A DNA stretch of 64,000 nt from Paramacrobiotus metropolitanus. Taxonomy: Eukaryota > Tardigrada > Eutardigrada > Parachela > Macrobiotidae. Numbering within the stretch: position 1 is the first letter of the stretch; each line of letters opens with the position of its first letter. The notes beneath the pieces are model-generated. The model did not search any database, was not told the origin of the DNA, and worked only from the letters and a program-made list of their open reading frames with translations. The stretch covers positions 1 to 64,000 of the forward strand of contig NW_026570392.1 of the NCBI RefSeq assembly GCF_019649055.1, given 5' to 3'. Both the position numbers and the translations under genes were made by a program. Shown here piece after piece: positions 32,290 to 42,899 of the stretch.

Positions 32290-32475
32290 CAGTGTCAGGG
32301 CTGGGCTAGGCTCGCACAGACACTCGCAAAAAATCTGCCGATTGACGGAATCGAACCCACAACCTCCATACTCTAAGGCCGAGAGAGGCACCACTAGGCT
32401 ATCGGCAAAGCATACAAATCTAATGAAATATTCTATCGAACGATCCTATAGAGAGCGGATGCCGCTCTGACAACA
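32290..32475 (-). repeat. tRNA-derived SINE-like repeat, copy 2
   Basis: Minus strand 32406-32336 (71 bases) is tRNA-like: GCCGATAGCCTAGTGGTG with an A-box, GGTTCGATTCC (perfect B-box) and a 3' end AATCGGCA that pairs with the 5' end over six base pairs. It is followed by a body GATTTTTTGCGAGTGTC shared with copy 1. Pol III promoter boxes are seen; SINE nature is inferred from two similar copies with conserved flanks. Confidence 0.65.
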
Positions 32476-32575
32476 GCTAGCAGAAATGTTCCATAACTAA
32501 TACTGTGGTCCAAGTAAGACAGGTACGATTTCCTTCTGAACAGTCGATTCACACCCTGCGCAGCGATGTTGGGAA

Positions 32576-35530
32576 TTATTCGGATAGGGTCCGTTGGCTT
32601 TGGTAAGTCTCTAACGCCTTGGGTTCCACTGCATGCGGATCTACGCGTTCACTTTTCCTCATCAAAGTGTTCAGAACACTCATGGTCAGTAGAGTCAGCT
32701 TCGACATGTCTAGTTCGCGTAGTTCATACGGAGTTTCGCTGGGTTGACGTAGCTCCTCGGGAATTCGTGGATCATAATACTGCAAATCCGTTAATATCTG
32801 CAAAAACACAATTTTGGGTTTTAGAGTAAAAATGCGTTTGACAAGGAACGAACGCTCTCAGCAAAAGAGAACTCCAGAAATACTTCGGAATGCCGCATTT
32901 GTGAACAAACGCAGCATCGTCCCATAGCAGTAATGGTGGGTCTCACGAATCTGGCTTCCGCATGACGTGGCTGTAGGCAGTATCCACGCCCACAGGGCCA
33001 CAAGTACGGTTGCCGAGTCATGCGGTCGAGCAACCACACCGAACGGGCAATAAAATTTATAATTATTTAATGCACTCACATAAAGCACGCAATTCGCAGG
33101 ATACGCGGAATTGTGGCAACGTTCGTGCAAAGAATGTGCAGTCGTGCGCCAGCGCCGCAGACACGCAAAAATAATTATTTACATTTCAGTGGCTTCAGAG
33201 CTGCATTGCTCCTCTGTAGAGCCGCCACGCCACTACAGCCGACGATGCACCAGTGGCGGCGGCCGCGGTGACGTCATACCGTCACTTCCATAGCGGGCCG
33301 AAATCAAAAGCATTAAGATTGCATTAAGATGCAAGCCTCGGATTTAATAAATTAAGAATACCTCCGCTTCTCTCCGGTCGACCATTCAATACGTAGGAAT
33401 AGAAATAATACGCAGGAAAAAACATAGCTCGACTTTTTGGAGTGAAACCAAACTGCCACAGATAAAATCGGGCAGACAGATACCGGAGCATTGTTCATAC
33501 CTTATACAGTTTTTTAGAATACGCCTGCGGTTGGAATCTGCAATCCCAGCTGACTTCCGGATCCACGCAGCAAGAATCCCTGGATCCGTTGGATAAACCG
33601 CTATATTTGCTTCCAACAGATCCCACAAATCGCATCGAGGGGTGAACGACTCCAGATTCAGTGCCCCATAAGACAAGCGTTGCTCCAAATCATAAGGGTA
33701 CGAAGCGGAAACTGTGCAGTTTTTCCAGATCAGGGTACCAACTGCCGCTGCGGAATCCACACAAGCGTTGCCCATATTATATATCGCGCGGCCAACGGCA
33801 TCTCCCATGTTCCACGCACATTTATTGGCAATTACCAGCAGCTTCTTCCGCGACATTTGTGGAGGTGGAAGGGTAGCTTTGATGGCGCAGATCAATCGCA
33901 GGCAGTCTGCTAAACCAGCGTCGCGATTTAAACGCTGGAAAGCGTTTGTTATGATGATGCGCTCAGTCGCCGGGGTCATGCATTTCCACAGTGTTCGACC
34001 GACCAAAGCAATTGCAGTACCAATTTCCAGCGCCGTGCCAGCGGTAGCAAAGGATACTCGAATTTCTTTGGGCTGGGTTTCCTGAGTTAATAATAAGTCC
34101 CACAACGGGCACACCCGGCGGTATTGCACGTGGTGGACGGTGTCAAAAGACTGGAAGACTTGTGTGTGGATGTGGAACGGCAGCCAGGTCAAAGGCCAGT
34201 AACCGGCTGGATCGGTAGGGTGGAGATCATCGAACGCTTCGTCCATTGCGTGGGTCGGAGGCAGCCATCGAGAGGCGGAAAACGTCCAGCCTCCAGAACA
34301 GCGTCCTTCCATTTCTACTCTCGCGTTCGTCAAAGTTCGCAGCTGAAATATTATGACAACTTCAGCGACACCGTCAAGAAAACATCAAAAACGACATTCA
34401 TACATATCGTGCAGCGTTCATGAACGTTCAGATGTATGTAATGTGGTTTGCACACCGCCTGAGAAGCGCTCAGAGTCGTTCAGATATATTATATTCGTAA
34501 ATTGAAAAGTGTATGAGTGGTTTCCTTCCATATATTTTAAATTAATCATGTAAATCGGCTCACTCACATTTCGCTGATTAACCCTTTGTCAACCGCCTTA
34601 CGTGGCGACGGCTTACAAATTATGAAACATCAAAAGCATAAGAAATCAAAAAAACATAAGAAACGTAAGAAAACATATAAGATCCGAAGAAAACGGCAGC
34701 TGGGCTTCGTGACGGGCGACACTGGGTCTGTTCGAAGTAACGACCGACGAATTTTTGTCGACGAAATGGCGGGTCACCAGGTAAATCATTCAAAGACATC
34801 AAAGCAGTCACTGGAATATGTTATACGCCTAACGGTCCTTGAAGTACGCATTGAAAACTCTTACGAAACTTACCAAAAACTCCGGAGACGCTTTAGCACG
34901 AGGCCCTTTTTCGATATAGACCAGCGTGTCGTTGTGCAGACGTACGGGCGCAATTTTCCAGTGGAATAGTTCCTCCTGCCAACAATTCCACAATGGCGTT
35001 GTAAGAGGATCTTCGTGTACCGGCCCGTAGTGCCCCGACAATAAACAACGTCCCGTAGAGAAATTCGCGGACGAAATTCGGCGTGTCGGCAAATCATATG
35101 ACATCGGTGCGACACGCAGCAGATCAACAGGAATGACCTCCTGAAAGACGACAGCGCCGCACTGAATCTCCACAAAGGCGTAGCGGTTCCAGAATAAGCC
35201 AGGAATATGAACGTTGACGGGATACCACCTCCACGGTTCACCGGCAGACAGCCGCCCTACAACCTGCGGCCGGCAGGTATTCGCATGTCCTAGATGTTTC
35301 GCAACGACTTCGGTATCGGTTATTGTCACAGATGAGCGTCCAGTCGACGTCAAACATGGGAAAATCTGCCCATATTCCACAAATTGCGAAGATTGTCCAG
35401 GGCAGCCGAAGTTAATAATGAGGCCCGTGCCCGTGGAGTCAATGACCATTCCATGCTGGAGTGTGCCATCGGGTGACTGAACGTCCACGCTGTTCCATTC
35501 ATACACTCCGGATGTTTTAAAGATAAACAT
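32576..35530 (-). CDS. Complete family unit 2: N-terminal barrel-like domain plus F-box protein
   Basis: ATG 35530 (frame open from 35536). Exon 1 35530-34874 (219 codons) has WNSVDVQSPDGTLQHGMVID, a CPGQSSQFVEYG segment and EPWRWYPVNVHIPG, FVEIQCG, VIPVDLLRVAP, then ALW-like and KIAPVR segments; it looks like two small beta barrels of Tudor/agenet type (inference). Exon 2 34342-33501 joins in phase 0 and carries the F-box (TWLPFHIHTQVFQSFDTV, YRRVCPLWDLLL) and the family region with TERIIITNAFQRL and LLVIANKCAWNM. Exon 3 32797-32576 is homologous to the C-terminal exons of units 1 and 4 (YELRELDMSKLTLLTM). The GT at 33500-33499 leaves phase 2 while exon 3 needs phase 0: as spliced, the frame stops within two codons, so about 503 residues without the C-terminal segment. 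A one-base loss is likely. Confidence 0.7.
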
Positions 35531-35559
35531 TCTCAACCGTGTTTAACCGACGACGAATG

Positions 35560-36717
35560 CACCAATTAAGGAAAAGTTCGCATTAAGTTACCAATTATTT
35601 ATTTCCAGTTTCGAGCAACTACTTATAATACACGGCATCAGCGTGCAACGGTACAAAAAAAATCAAAGCTGGACAGTATAGTGTGTCACTGTTCCGCGCC
35701 GTAGGCATAATTATGCCGACTAGACTGTTCTGTCTTTCCTCCATAATAAAAATCCCGGAGGCGATTCGGGGTTGCAGATAGCCAAGCTGAATAGACAGAC
35801 CGGCCCGGCCAGGCCGTGCTTCTTAGTCAGATTGTCCAGTTTCTGTTGGCCCTTACATTATTGCCCGCTGCTGTTCTCTCTTGTTTCTTTCAAAAAGATA
35901 CAGGAGGCAGAAATTCCCTCGGGCTCTAAATTACATCTGAAGATTAGCAAAGCAACAAAAGCATACTCATTCATATAAGGGGTATGGCTCACACAGCCTA
36001 ACTGCCCTTCCAGAGAACGAAGCTGCTTGCAGTTAGGCTTTGCATATCATTATCCACATAGGGCACGTGTACAATTCAGTTTTAAAATCAGTACGCAGCC
36101 GTAATACAGCGCTCACACAATTCCACTTACTGGGCGAATTAATGACGTGAAGAAAAGCTTCATATACAGTATTACGTTCATACGTGCGTACGTTACGCAC
36201 ATACGTATCTTACCTTTTACGGCGTCTGCATAGGCCCCGCTACGTTATCCGGCAAAAGCAGCCTTCGCAAAAAAAAATGGAGCAACAGTAATTCTTACCG
36301 CATACGGATTGTTGATGGCCAAACTCATGCGGGAACAACTCCACGACTTCCGGTAGCCCTGCAAAATTTCAAATCAAAATGTACGCAGGGAACAGGTAGC
36401 GGAAGCCACTCAAATTGTAATTTAGAACATTGCAATTTTACACAAGCTTTTCTACAATCATAAATTTTCCACACACTCCGGAAATGGAAGGTGGAAACTT
36501 CTACAGCCGACAAATTTTGTTATTTCCCATGAAACTTCTTTAGCAGATGTCCTTTATATAAGTTTACAGCGCCGCTGCTGATAGGTTGCAGTCTCTCCCA
36601 GATTTCCACTGATGCTTCCGAAGTGAAATACCGGTGACAGTCCAAAAACCAGAATATGGTATATCGCAAATATTAGTTTATATAACATATTGGGGTTATA
36701 AAATATGTTATGAATAT
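35560..36717. other. Intergenic, repeat fragments only
   Basis: 36290-36360 matches the core of repeat family R (CATACGGATTGTTGATGG, CAACTCCACGACTTCCGGT). No gene supported. A possible bidirectional promoter area for unit 2 lies just above 35536 but no TATA is evident. Confidence 0.4.
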
Positions 36718-37020
36718 CAGGGGTTGCCCAATTGTTATCTCGATTTCGCGCGAAAGTGTAGTTGGTTTTTGGGAATTTTGTAAACTAAACCAAATGGTGC
36801 AGAAATGTATGTATCAATGCAGCAACGTTGCCGAAGTGTTAATTGATCGTCTTTATCCCGTTTTATAATTTTCTGATTTCCGCCAAGCTCTTCGTCTTTC
36901 TCATCCATCTCCATCCGAAAATTCCCAATTTTCCCATCCATACCATTTTAGTATGGAAAAATGGTAAATGGGGAGAAAATGGATCCATTCCCGTAAAAAA
37001 ATGGACATGGGCAACCTCTG
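36718..37020. mobile_element. hAT-like non-autonomous element (MITE), 303 bp
   Basis: Left end CAGGGGTTGCCCA (36718-36730) and right end TGGGCAACCTCTG (37008-37020) are inverted with one mismatch and have the CAG...CTG form of hAT termini. Eight-base flanks ATGAATAT (36710-36717) and ATTAATAT (37021-37028) differ at one position, the size expected for an hAT target duplication. No coding capacity. Flanking sequence on both sides shares a further AGAATATG(G/T)T and TATCGCA(A/G)ATAT motif. Confidence 0.75.
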
Positions 37021-37028
37021 ATTAATAT

Positions 37029-37813
37029 GTTATTACAAAAAAACAGAATATGTTCTATCGCAGATATAACACATTGGGTTTTTGAACTGCTGTTTCAGTT
37101 TCTTTTTTCAGCTTTGCAAACGAATGTTTGGCAAATGTTTATACGAATCGTTACTGTTAGACATTTATACAAATCGGTCATATGAATCGAAGGTCATAAT
37201 GATCATTGCGGCGCAGTAGACTGAACAGAAGGATAGAAACTGCAGACACGGACGGTCTGGGCTGGTGTCATCATTTGTTTTCAAACAAGGTCCGGTTCAC
37301 AAAACGACAAACAAAATTGCAAAGCAGTAGAACATGAGAACCTTTATGCACCGCGCATTTTTTCGCCGTACATCCTAGACCAAAGCGTATAGAGTATACA
37401 AAGCCTGGAAGCAGGCATATAACACGGTCACGTCCTCGATCCAACTCCGCTGATTTAAAGGGAGCTCAGACCAGCCTCCTTTGATAGTTGGTAAAAATTA
37501 ATTCGAAAGTAATTCCTCGTGCAAGATAGGGTGATGCGCTTGCAGTACGAGGTATACAAAACAATGTGGCGAAACGGATGCAGTTTTTGAAAAAAATCGC
37601 AAATAAACCAGGAAAGTAATACAGGATGTTTTGGAAAATTCCCTATTCATCACATTCATCGCGCTGTATATTCTTTTTGAATTCAGGTCATGTGCGTTTA
37701 CATTTTCCTGAATGGAAATTCGCTATAGAAAATTCTCTAAAAATTCATGATTTGAAAAAGCATACTTGATCAGTACATAAAAAGCTGGATAACGTTAACT
37801 TTCAGGTGTCCAC
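37029..37813. other. Intergenic sequence before the LTR element
   Basis: No gene or repeat recognised apart from the AGAATATG motif copy at about 37045-37075. Confidence 0.4.
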
Positions 37814-38119
37814 TGAAAGGATGGCTGATTTGAGCGATACGTTTCTATGTGAGCGAGAATCGAGATTGGAATGAAACCAAACGAGATCGAATAAAATTCA
37901 AATTTATTAGATCGTAAACCAAAACACAAATCATCAGCGAAAAGACAAAACAGAAAAACACCGAAGTGAAAATCTAATGATTTTTCACTGAGGCCAGAAA
38001 CATCGTACTGAATCGGTGGAATCCGATGAATGGAGATCGGCTGCACAAGAGCGGCTCGGCAGCTCCGATCCGCCGGTCCATCCGAGACCGACGTGAGCTC
38101 AGAGCCGAACACTCCAGCA
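37814..38119 (-). repeat. 3' LTR (306 bp)
   Basis: On the minus strand it begins TGCTGGAGTG and ends CATCCTTTCA, so it has TG...CA termini. Nearly identical to the 5' LTR, with scattered substitutions, for example CACTCC versus CGCTCT near the start. AATAAA occurs on the minus strand (TCTAATAAATTTG, near 37906), a likely poly(A) signal. The internal sequence next to it is not an obvious polypurine tract on the coding strand. Confidence 0.85.
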
Positions 38120-38530
38120 TGCCACGGGCGGGGACACGGAGGTCCTCCGACGTGCATCGGATCCAAATCGGCATTGGGGGATGACTCGCTGGTTAATGGC
38201 GATTTTAACATGAATGCAATAAATCGTAAAAACACAATTCCGATCATAGAGATCATCGGTAAGTGAGAAACAAAAGTCAAATGCGCATTTATCACACGAT
38301 TAGGAAATCGTTAACAAAAATCACAATGTAAGACGATCGTTAAAACCGTAAACACAATTCAATCGTTATCAAATGCATTTTTAAATGCGTAATAAAATCG
38401 GAAAAAAATAATGAACACTTTATTCCACTGGGCGTAAAATGGATTCCGGGAGGACTTACAGTTTCACGGGGCGATTATCGTTAAACTGTCGTGGTTGACC
38501 GTTTCATCAGTGCGCATCGTATTCATCACA

Positions 38531-40985
38531 TCACTTCTCATCATCTTCTGCATTCTGCGTTTCACCGTCCGGCTTCTTTTTATCCGGTTTGTCGTCATCG
38601 GTTCTCTTCACCAAACCGACAGCTTCCAGATTCAAATTCCGCGTATCTTCCAGCGATGTACACACAGGTAAGTTATTCGAATTTCCGACACTGCCTCGTT
38701 TAGGCGCATTAGCGGGCGCCGATGTGTCCATTTTCTCATCGGTACCGTGCGGCTTTTCCATATGTCCCTTCTCTTTATCGTTTGAGTCGGTTTCCATTTC
38801 GGTAAATTTCTGGAAATTCGGGACTCCAACATTTTGCCGCATATTTCCTCGCCCTTTCGGTTTATCCTCCCCGGAATCTGACTCTTCGCTGACTGACTTT
38901 TTCGTTCGTCGGGATCCCTGACCAGCCTTTCGGCGATCGCGATTCGGGGAATCCTTGCCGCCAGTATGACGACTTTGATGTGGGGATTCCAAACCGCGGG
39001 GTTTGCGACTACGATTTTGGTTATCCAAACCGTCTGAATGACGATCACGATTCGGGACACTTCTACAACCGCCTGATTGACGCATACGATGCGGGACATC
39101 TCCATAACCACCGGGAAAGTGGAGACGATTTCCACGTTTATCGGTTCCTTCCTCACGTCGTGTTCTCTTACTGCCTTCGGGCAAATCCTCAAGTTCGCGA
39201 TCCAATGTCTCTGCTGTTTTTGATGATCGCTTTCTATTCCAGGGCTTCCCTTTTTCTCTTTCTTCGATCATTTTCAGGTGATCCTCGATACAGTTCGTAC
39301 ACTCCAAGTCGTATCGTGTAACATCGGGATCGGGAAGAGTTCCTTCAATTAATCGTCGCATGGAAGTTGCTACGTCAATCATTCGTTGAGGACGTCCTAT
39401 TCGGTCTGCCAGATAGGAAAATTCTGGGACTTCTGGGTCGTAATGTTGCAACTTGTTGTGACTGTCGTAATGGCAAAGGATCGCTGCCAACGCACGTCGT
39501 AAGTATATCTTCGGTTTTGCCCGGTAAGTCGTCGACTGATCGTTTCCGCGTTCTGCAGTTGGCCAAAGATCCGGATTTCTGAGTTTGAACTTATCCATTG
39601 CGCGCACCAGTCCAGCAATAACACGGCACGCATACAGGTACATCGCCGGATTAGCGTTTTCGTGAAGGAACTGTGCAGCGAAGGCTTCGAGGTCGGGCAT
39701 CGGGCGCATCGCGAACTGGAATAATTCTTCGTAATTTGGATGTTGAATCGGTTCAGTAATCCCTATCGATCGCAAAGCACTTCGCAATCCATTCGCACGT
39801 CGAGCTGAATATCGTCGCGTTGCGCCTCCTTCTCGTGGGCGCAGCTGGCTTTTATTCTGTAAATTCGCGTATGCCGCTTCAAACTCAACGTTCCGCAGGA
39901 ATCGATGGGCGTCCATTACCAATCGCTCGATGGATTCGTGGACGCTTGCGTAAGAATGTTCAGGAACATCCAACATAACCATAATTAAATTCGTCGGTGT
40001 CTGAAAATCGTTGAAGTCAAAATATATGCCCGAATCTGAAGGTTGTCCGGACGGTTTCGGTTTCAGCGTTTCAAAATCGGTTCCGCGATCTTTTCGGATA
40101 TTGCCAAAGGCGACGGGGCGTCGATTTCCTTCCGGGCCACGGCTTCCACTTGGACGGTTTCTATCCACCACAGGTTTATCTCGATCTTGGTAAGTACGGC
40201 GCGGAAACTGTGGCATATTATCAAACGTTGAACTTCAGGATCTTTCATCGGATCATTGAAGAACGGATCGTCGTACTCTTCTTGCAGCGGTCTCATCGGA
40301 CGCGGTCCCGCATGATTAATTACTCGAAGTCGTTGAAATGGGCGCTGAAGTTCTTCTTGTGTCGGTGGTAGAATCGGTTTCCAATGTTCACGTTGACGTT
40401 GTCGTGTTTGTTCGTCTCGATCCTTCACCGCATCCAGGACGTCGTTGAGATTCATCCCCGGGTGTGCACTTCGCCACATTCATGAGCCCGTCCATATTCG
40501 TCGACTCCTGTAATCATATATCGCATATTCGGTGGACGCTCACGTGAATTTCCACTGGACGCACTTGGGGGTTCATTCGATCGCTGGAGTCTTTCTCGTT
40601 CGACCCGTTCTTTTTCTCGTCGTTCGCCCAATTCAGGATCCGCGAGATCTGCCTGCTCCCGCTCGCGCTGCTCCTCTCGATTCCGTGTTGGCATCAGAAC
40701 CTCTGGTGGTGCGGGCGCATTTATCCAATTTTCGTTGCGTTGCTCGATATTCTCCTGTGCTGCACGCACAATCGCTCTGTGGCTTGTCATTAGGTAATGA
40801 TGATTCCAATTTTGTCGATTCAACAGGTGGATGTGGCAATCGAGATTTCCTTCAAACACCACCTCGTTCCGCCACACTTGAAATCGATCCAGCAGCTCGG
40901 GGATATTCTCCGTTATGTGTCGGAGACATCGGCGTCGTGGCCAGTTATTTTTGCAGTCTGGGCAAATCCGGGAATGTCCTTGCTA
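38531..40985 (-). pseudogene. Retroelement ORF-B: large basic protein of unknown function, broken
   Basis: Pieces 40985-40452, 40479-40063 and 40216-38531 overlap by single-base shifts near 40465 and 40205; an in-frame TAG lies at 40983-40985. About 800 residues were once encoded. Near the start is a possible zinc site (ICPDCKNNWPRRRC...H). The middle (ESIERLVMDAHRFLRN, YEELFQFAMRPMPDLEAF, YLYACRVIAGLVRAM) is helical and well ordered. The C-terminal third is Arg/Lys/Asp/Gly-rich with RS-like repeats and ends with an acidic tail. There is no transmembrane segment, so it is not an envelope protein. Composition suggests a nucleic-acid-binding or nucleocapsid-like role. Unknown family. Confidence 0.6.
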
Positions 40986-41040
40986 CTGCTCTTCTTCCGT
41001 CGGTTGATCGTCGAGCCATTGTTACTGTAATGAACACTGT

Positions 41041-41400
41041 AAACGTAAACACATGTTATTAATCGATTGTTTCCTTATCGGAGGAGTCGGAAATCGATGT
41101 GACAATCGGATCGATAATTAAACAGATTAATCTCCACCATGAAAGGAATTCTTCATGAAATCACCACCATGAGCGATTAGTATGCGAATCGACAAAATTA
41201 AATCAAAAGATTTTCAAATTAAACTAAACACACCACAATGAACCACAATCGACATTGTAGCTCAGATCAATAATTAAAACAAATTTATTAATTTTTTTTT
41301 CGATTTCTGCCATAAAAATTAATTGAACAAATCGATGCGATTACAAAATCGATACTCAAATCAATTCAGAAATCACACCACACAAAAATCGATTCATTTT
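41041..41400. other. Non-coding spacer between ORF-A and ORF-B, saturated with ATCG/CGAT
   Basis: No open frame. By eye I count about 13 loci with ATCG or CGAT in these 360 bases, several as ATCGAT (for example 41061-41066, 41093-41097, 41331-41335, 41389-41393); about three would be expected from equal base use. A copy of TCTCCACCATGAAAGG, the LTR/primer-site junction sequence, lies at 41131-41146. Confidence 0.6.
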
Positions 41401-41407
41401 TACCACA

Positions 41408-42820
41408 TTATTTGCGCTGTTGCGCCGGCGACTGTTGCGCCGGCGACGGCGGCGCCAACTGGTAACACACATTGTGCATCGAATCGAGTGTCATGGCCCT
41501 CGCTTTCTGGCTGGCCATTAATCGAACAGTTTCTGAAATCGTCGCTTCCGCGCTCGTCGGTAAATTAGGATCTACGGCCTTCAAATTTCGATAGATTTCC
41601 TTCACTGTCGCACCGCCTGGCTTATTTAGGTGTCGGATCATCGCAACGATATTAGTCTGCCAAGAATGCTTAGTGTGATCGCTCGGTCGACTTGGCACCA
41701 TATACTTCGCTACACCATCTTTGAACCCTACCAGGACTTTCGAGTTCTTAAACAGCGTGTTCATGATCTGCTGCGTTACACTAATATCGGTAACCAATCG
41801 ACGCCTCACAAATTCGGCATGTATCGTTTCCACTGAAAGTCGCGCCATCGTTTTACCGTCTCGCAAAAACTGACAAATTTGATCGGCTAAAGGCACATTT
41901 TCTTCCACTGGTCGTGTATCAGCTGCCTGTGATCGACTGTTGCTTGTCGGCAGCGAATTTTCAGAAACAGCAAATGTTCCTAGTAGCGGGACAAACCGCA
42001 TATTTGGTACCGGAATCATCGATACTTTTGGCGCTATCGGTTTAGGAGGCGTCGAGACTGACGCGCTCGGCGACGGAATCACAGCCTGAATCTGAACTTC
42101 CGGGATAATCTCAATCGATTCTGCACTGGTCGATCTAATTCTCTTCACACGAGGGACTGGCAAAATTTTAGCTGGCGATCGACGCAGGTCTGCAAAATTC
42201 AGTCTGCCGCGACCACGTGATCGTCGGGCCGTTTGCTGTTTACGCGTTTGACTCGGCGATGTACTCGACACACTCGCTTCGCTTCGCTTCGCTGCCTGTA
42301 CTAGTTCGAGCATCGATGGCGATATTAAACCTTTCTCTTCCAACACGCCATAATCTGTATCGTTCGATTTTGGTTCATCGACAATCGTCAATCTAAAAAT
42401 TCCGCTGCCTTCTGAGGATGGTTCATCTGTCTGCAGGATGCCATCGTCGGGCATTTCTAGTCGACTTTCGACGGGAGCTACCGGTGGTAGCTGCACTGAA
42501 TTATCGACTGCGGAAATCGCTTGTGACTCAAAGTGCTGCACGTCGTTGCCTGAGTCAATCGGTTTCGTCGTTCCAACTTTCTTACTCCTGCGATGTATGT
42601 AAATTCGCGAAAGATCCGTCTGTTGTTCGGCCGACTGCATTCCTGCAGTTTGCGTCCCAACCGATCGATCATTGCTTCTTTCTGACTCAATCTGTGCCCG
42701 CAGGCCTTCCTCAAAATTCCTCCTCTGAGCCTGATCGAATGAGACGACTGGGAACAGTGCTTGTCTCATTGGAAATTGTCCGATACTTCTTCTGAATGGA
42801 TTCACATTTCGGCGATCCAT
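41408..42820 (-). CDS. Retroelement ORF-A: unknown protein with possible winged-helix repeats
   Basis: 470 residues, uninterrupted from ATG 42820 to 41408 (frame open from 42838), 79 bases after the integrase stop. The first two thirds are low complexity, acidic then Ser/Pro/Arg-rich, with SRGRGRLNFADLRRSPAK. The last 150 residues hold two similar helical modules: ADQICQFLRDGKTMARLSVE...MNTLFKNSKVLVGFKDGVAKY and IVAMIRHLNKPGGATVKEIY...VRLMASQKARAMTLD. Each has the helix, basic helix and hairpin pattern of winged-helix domains (inference). It ends Pro/Gln-rich. It is the only long gene of the element without a break, which is notable. Not a known retroelement gene as far as I can tell. Confidence 0.6.
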   Translation of the reverse strand: MDRRNVNPFRRSIGQFPMRQALFPVVSFDQAQRRNFEEGLRAQIESERSNDRSVGTQTAGMQSAEQQTDLSRIYIHRRSKKVGTTKPIDSGNDVQHFESQAISAVDNSVQLPPVAPVESRLEMPDDGILQTDEPSSEGSGIFRLTIVDEPKSNDTDYGVLEEKGLISPSMLELVQAAKRSEASVSSTSPSQTRKQQTARRSRGRGRLNFADLRRSPAKILPVPRVKRIRSTSAESIEIIPEVQIQAVIPSPSASVSTPPKPIAPKVSMIPVPNMRFVPLLGTFAVSENSLPTSNSRSQAADTRPVEENVPLADQICQFLRDGKTMARLSVETIHAEFVRRRLVTDISVTQQIMNTLFKNSKVLVGFKDGVAKYMVPSRPSDHTKHSWQTNIVAMIRHLNKPGGATVKEIYRNLKAVDPNLPTSAEATISETVRLMASQKARAMTLDSMHNVCYQLAPPSPAQQSPAQQRK

Positions 42821-42899
42821 GACTAAAATATAGCGCACACAATACTATACGGTAATGCATGCACACACTTAGCCACAGTATCTACGTCGCTACATCGAT

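Noticed and set aside
32336-32406. Functional tRNA gene on the minus strand
   Set aside because: Length and promoter boxes fit, but the T stem has mismatches and the D-arm and anticodon arm do not fold well; a second diverged copy with shared flanks points to a SINE.
34586-34969. 127-codon plus-strand frame with a Lys-rich start
   Set aside because: Its second half is antisense to exon 1 of F-box family unit 2, which is supported by homology to three other units.
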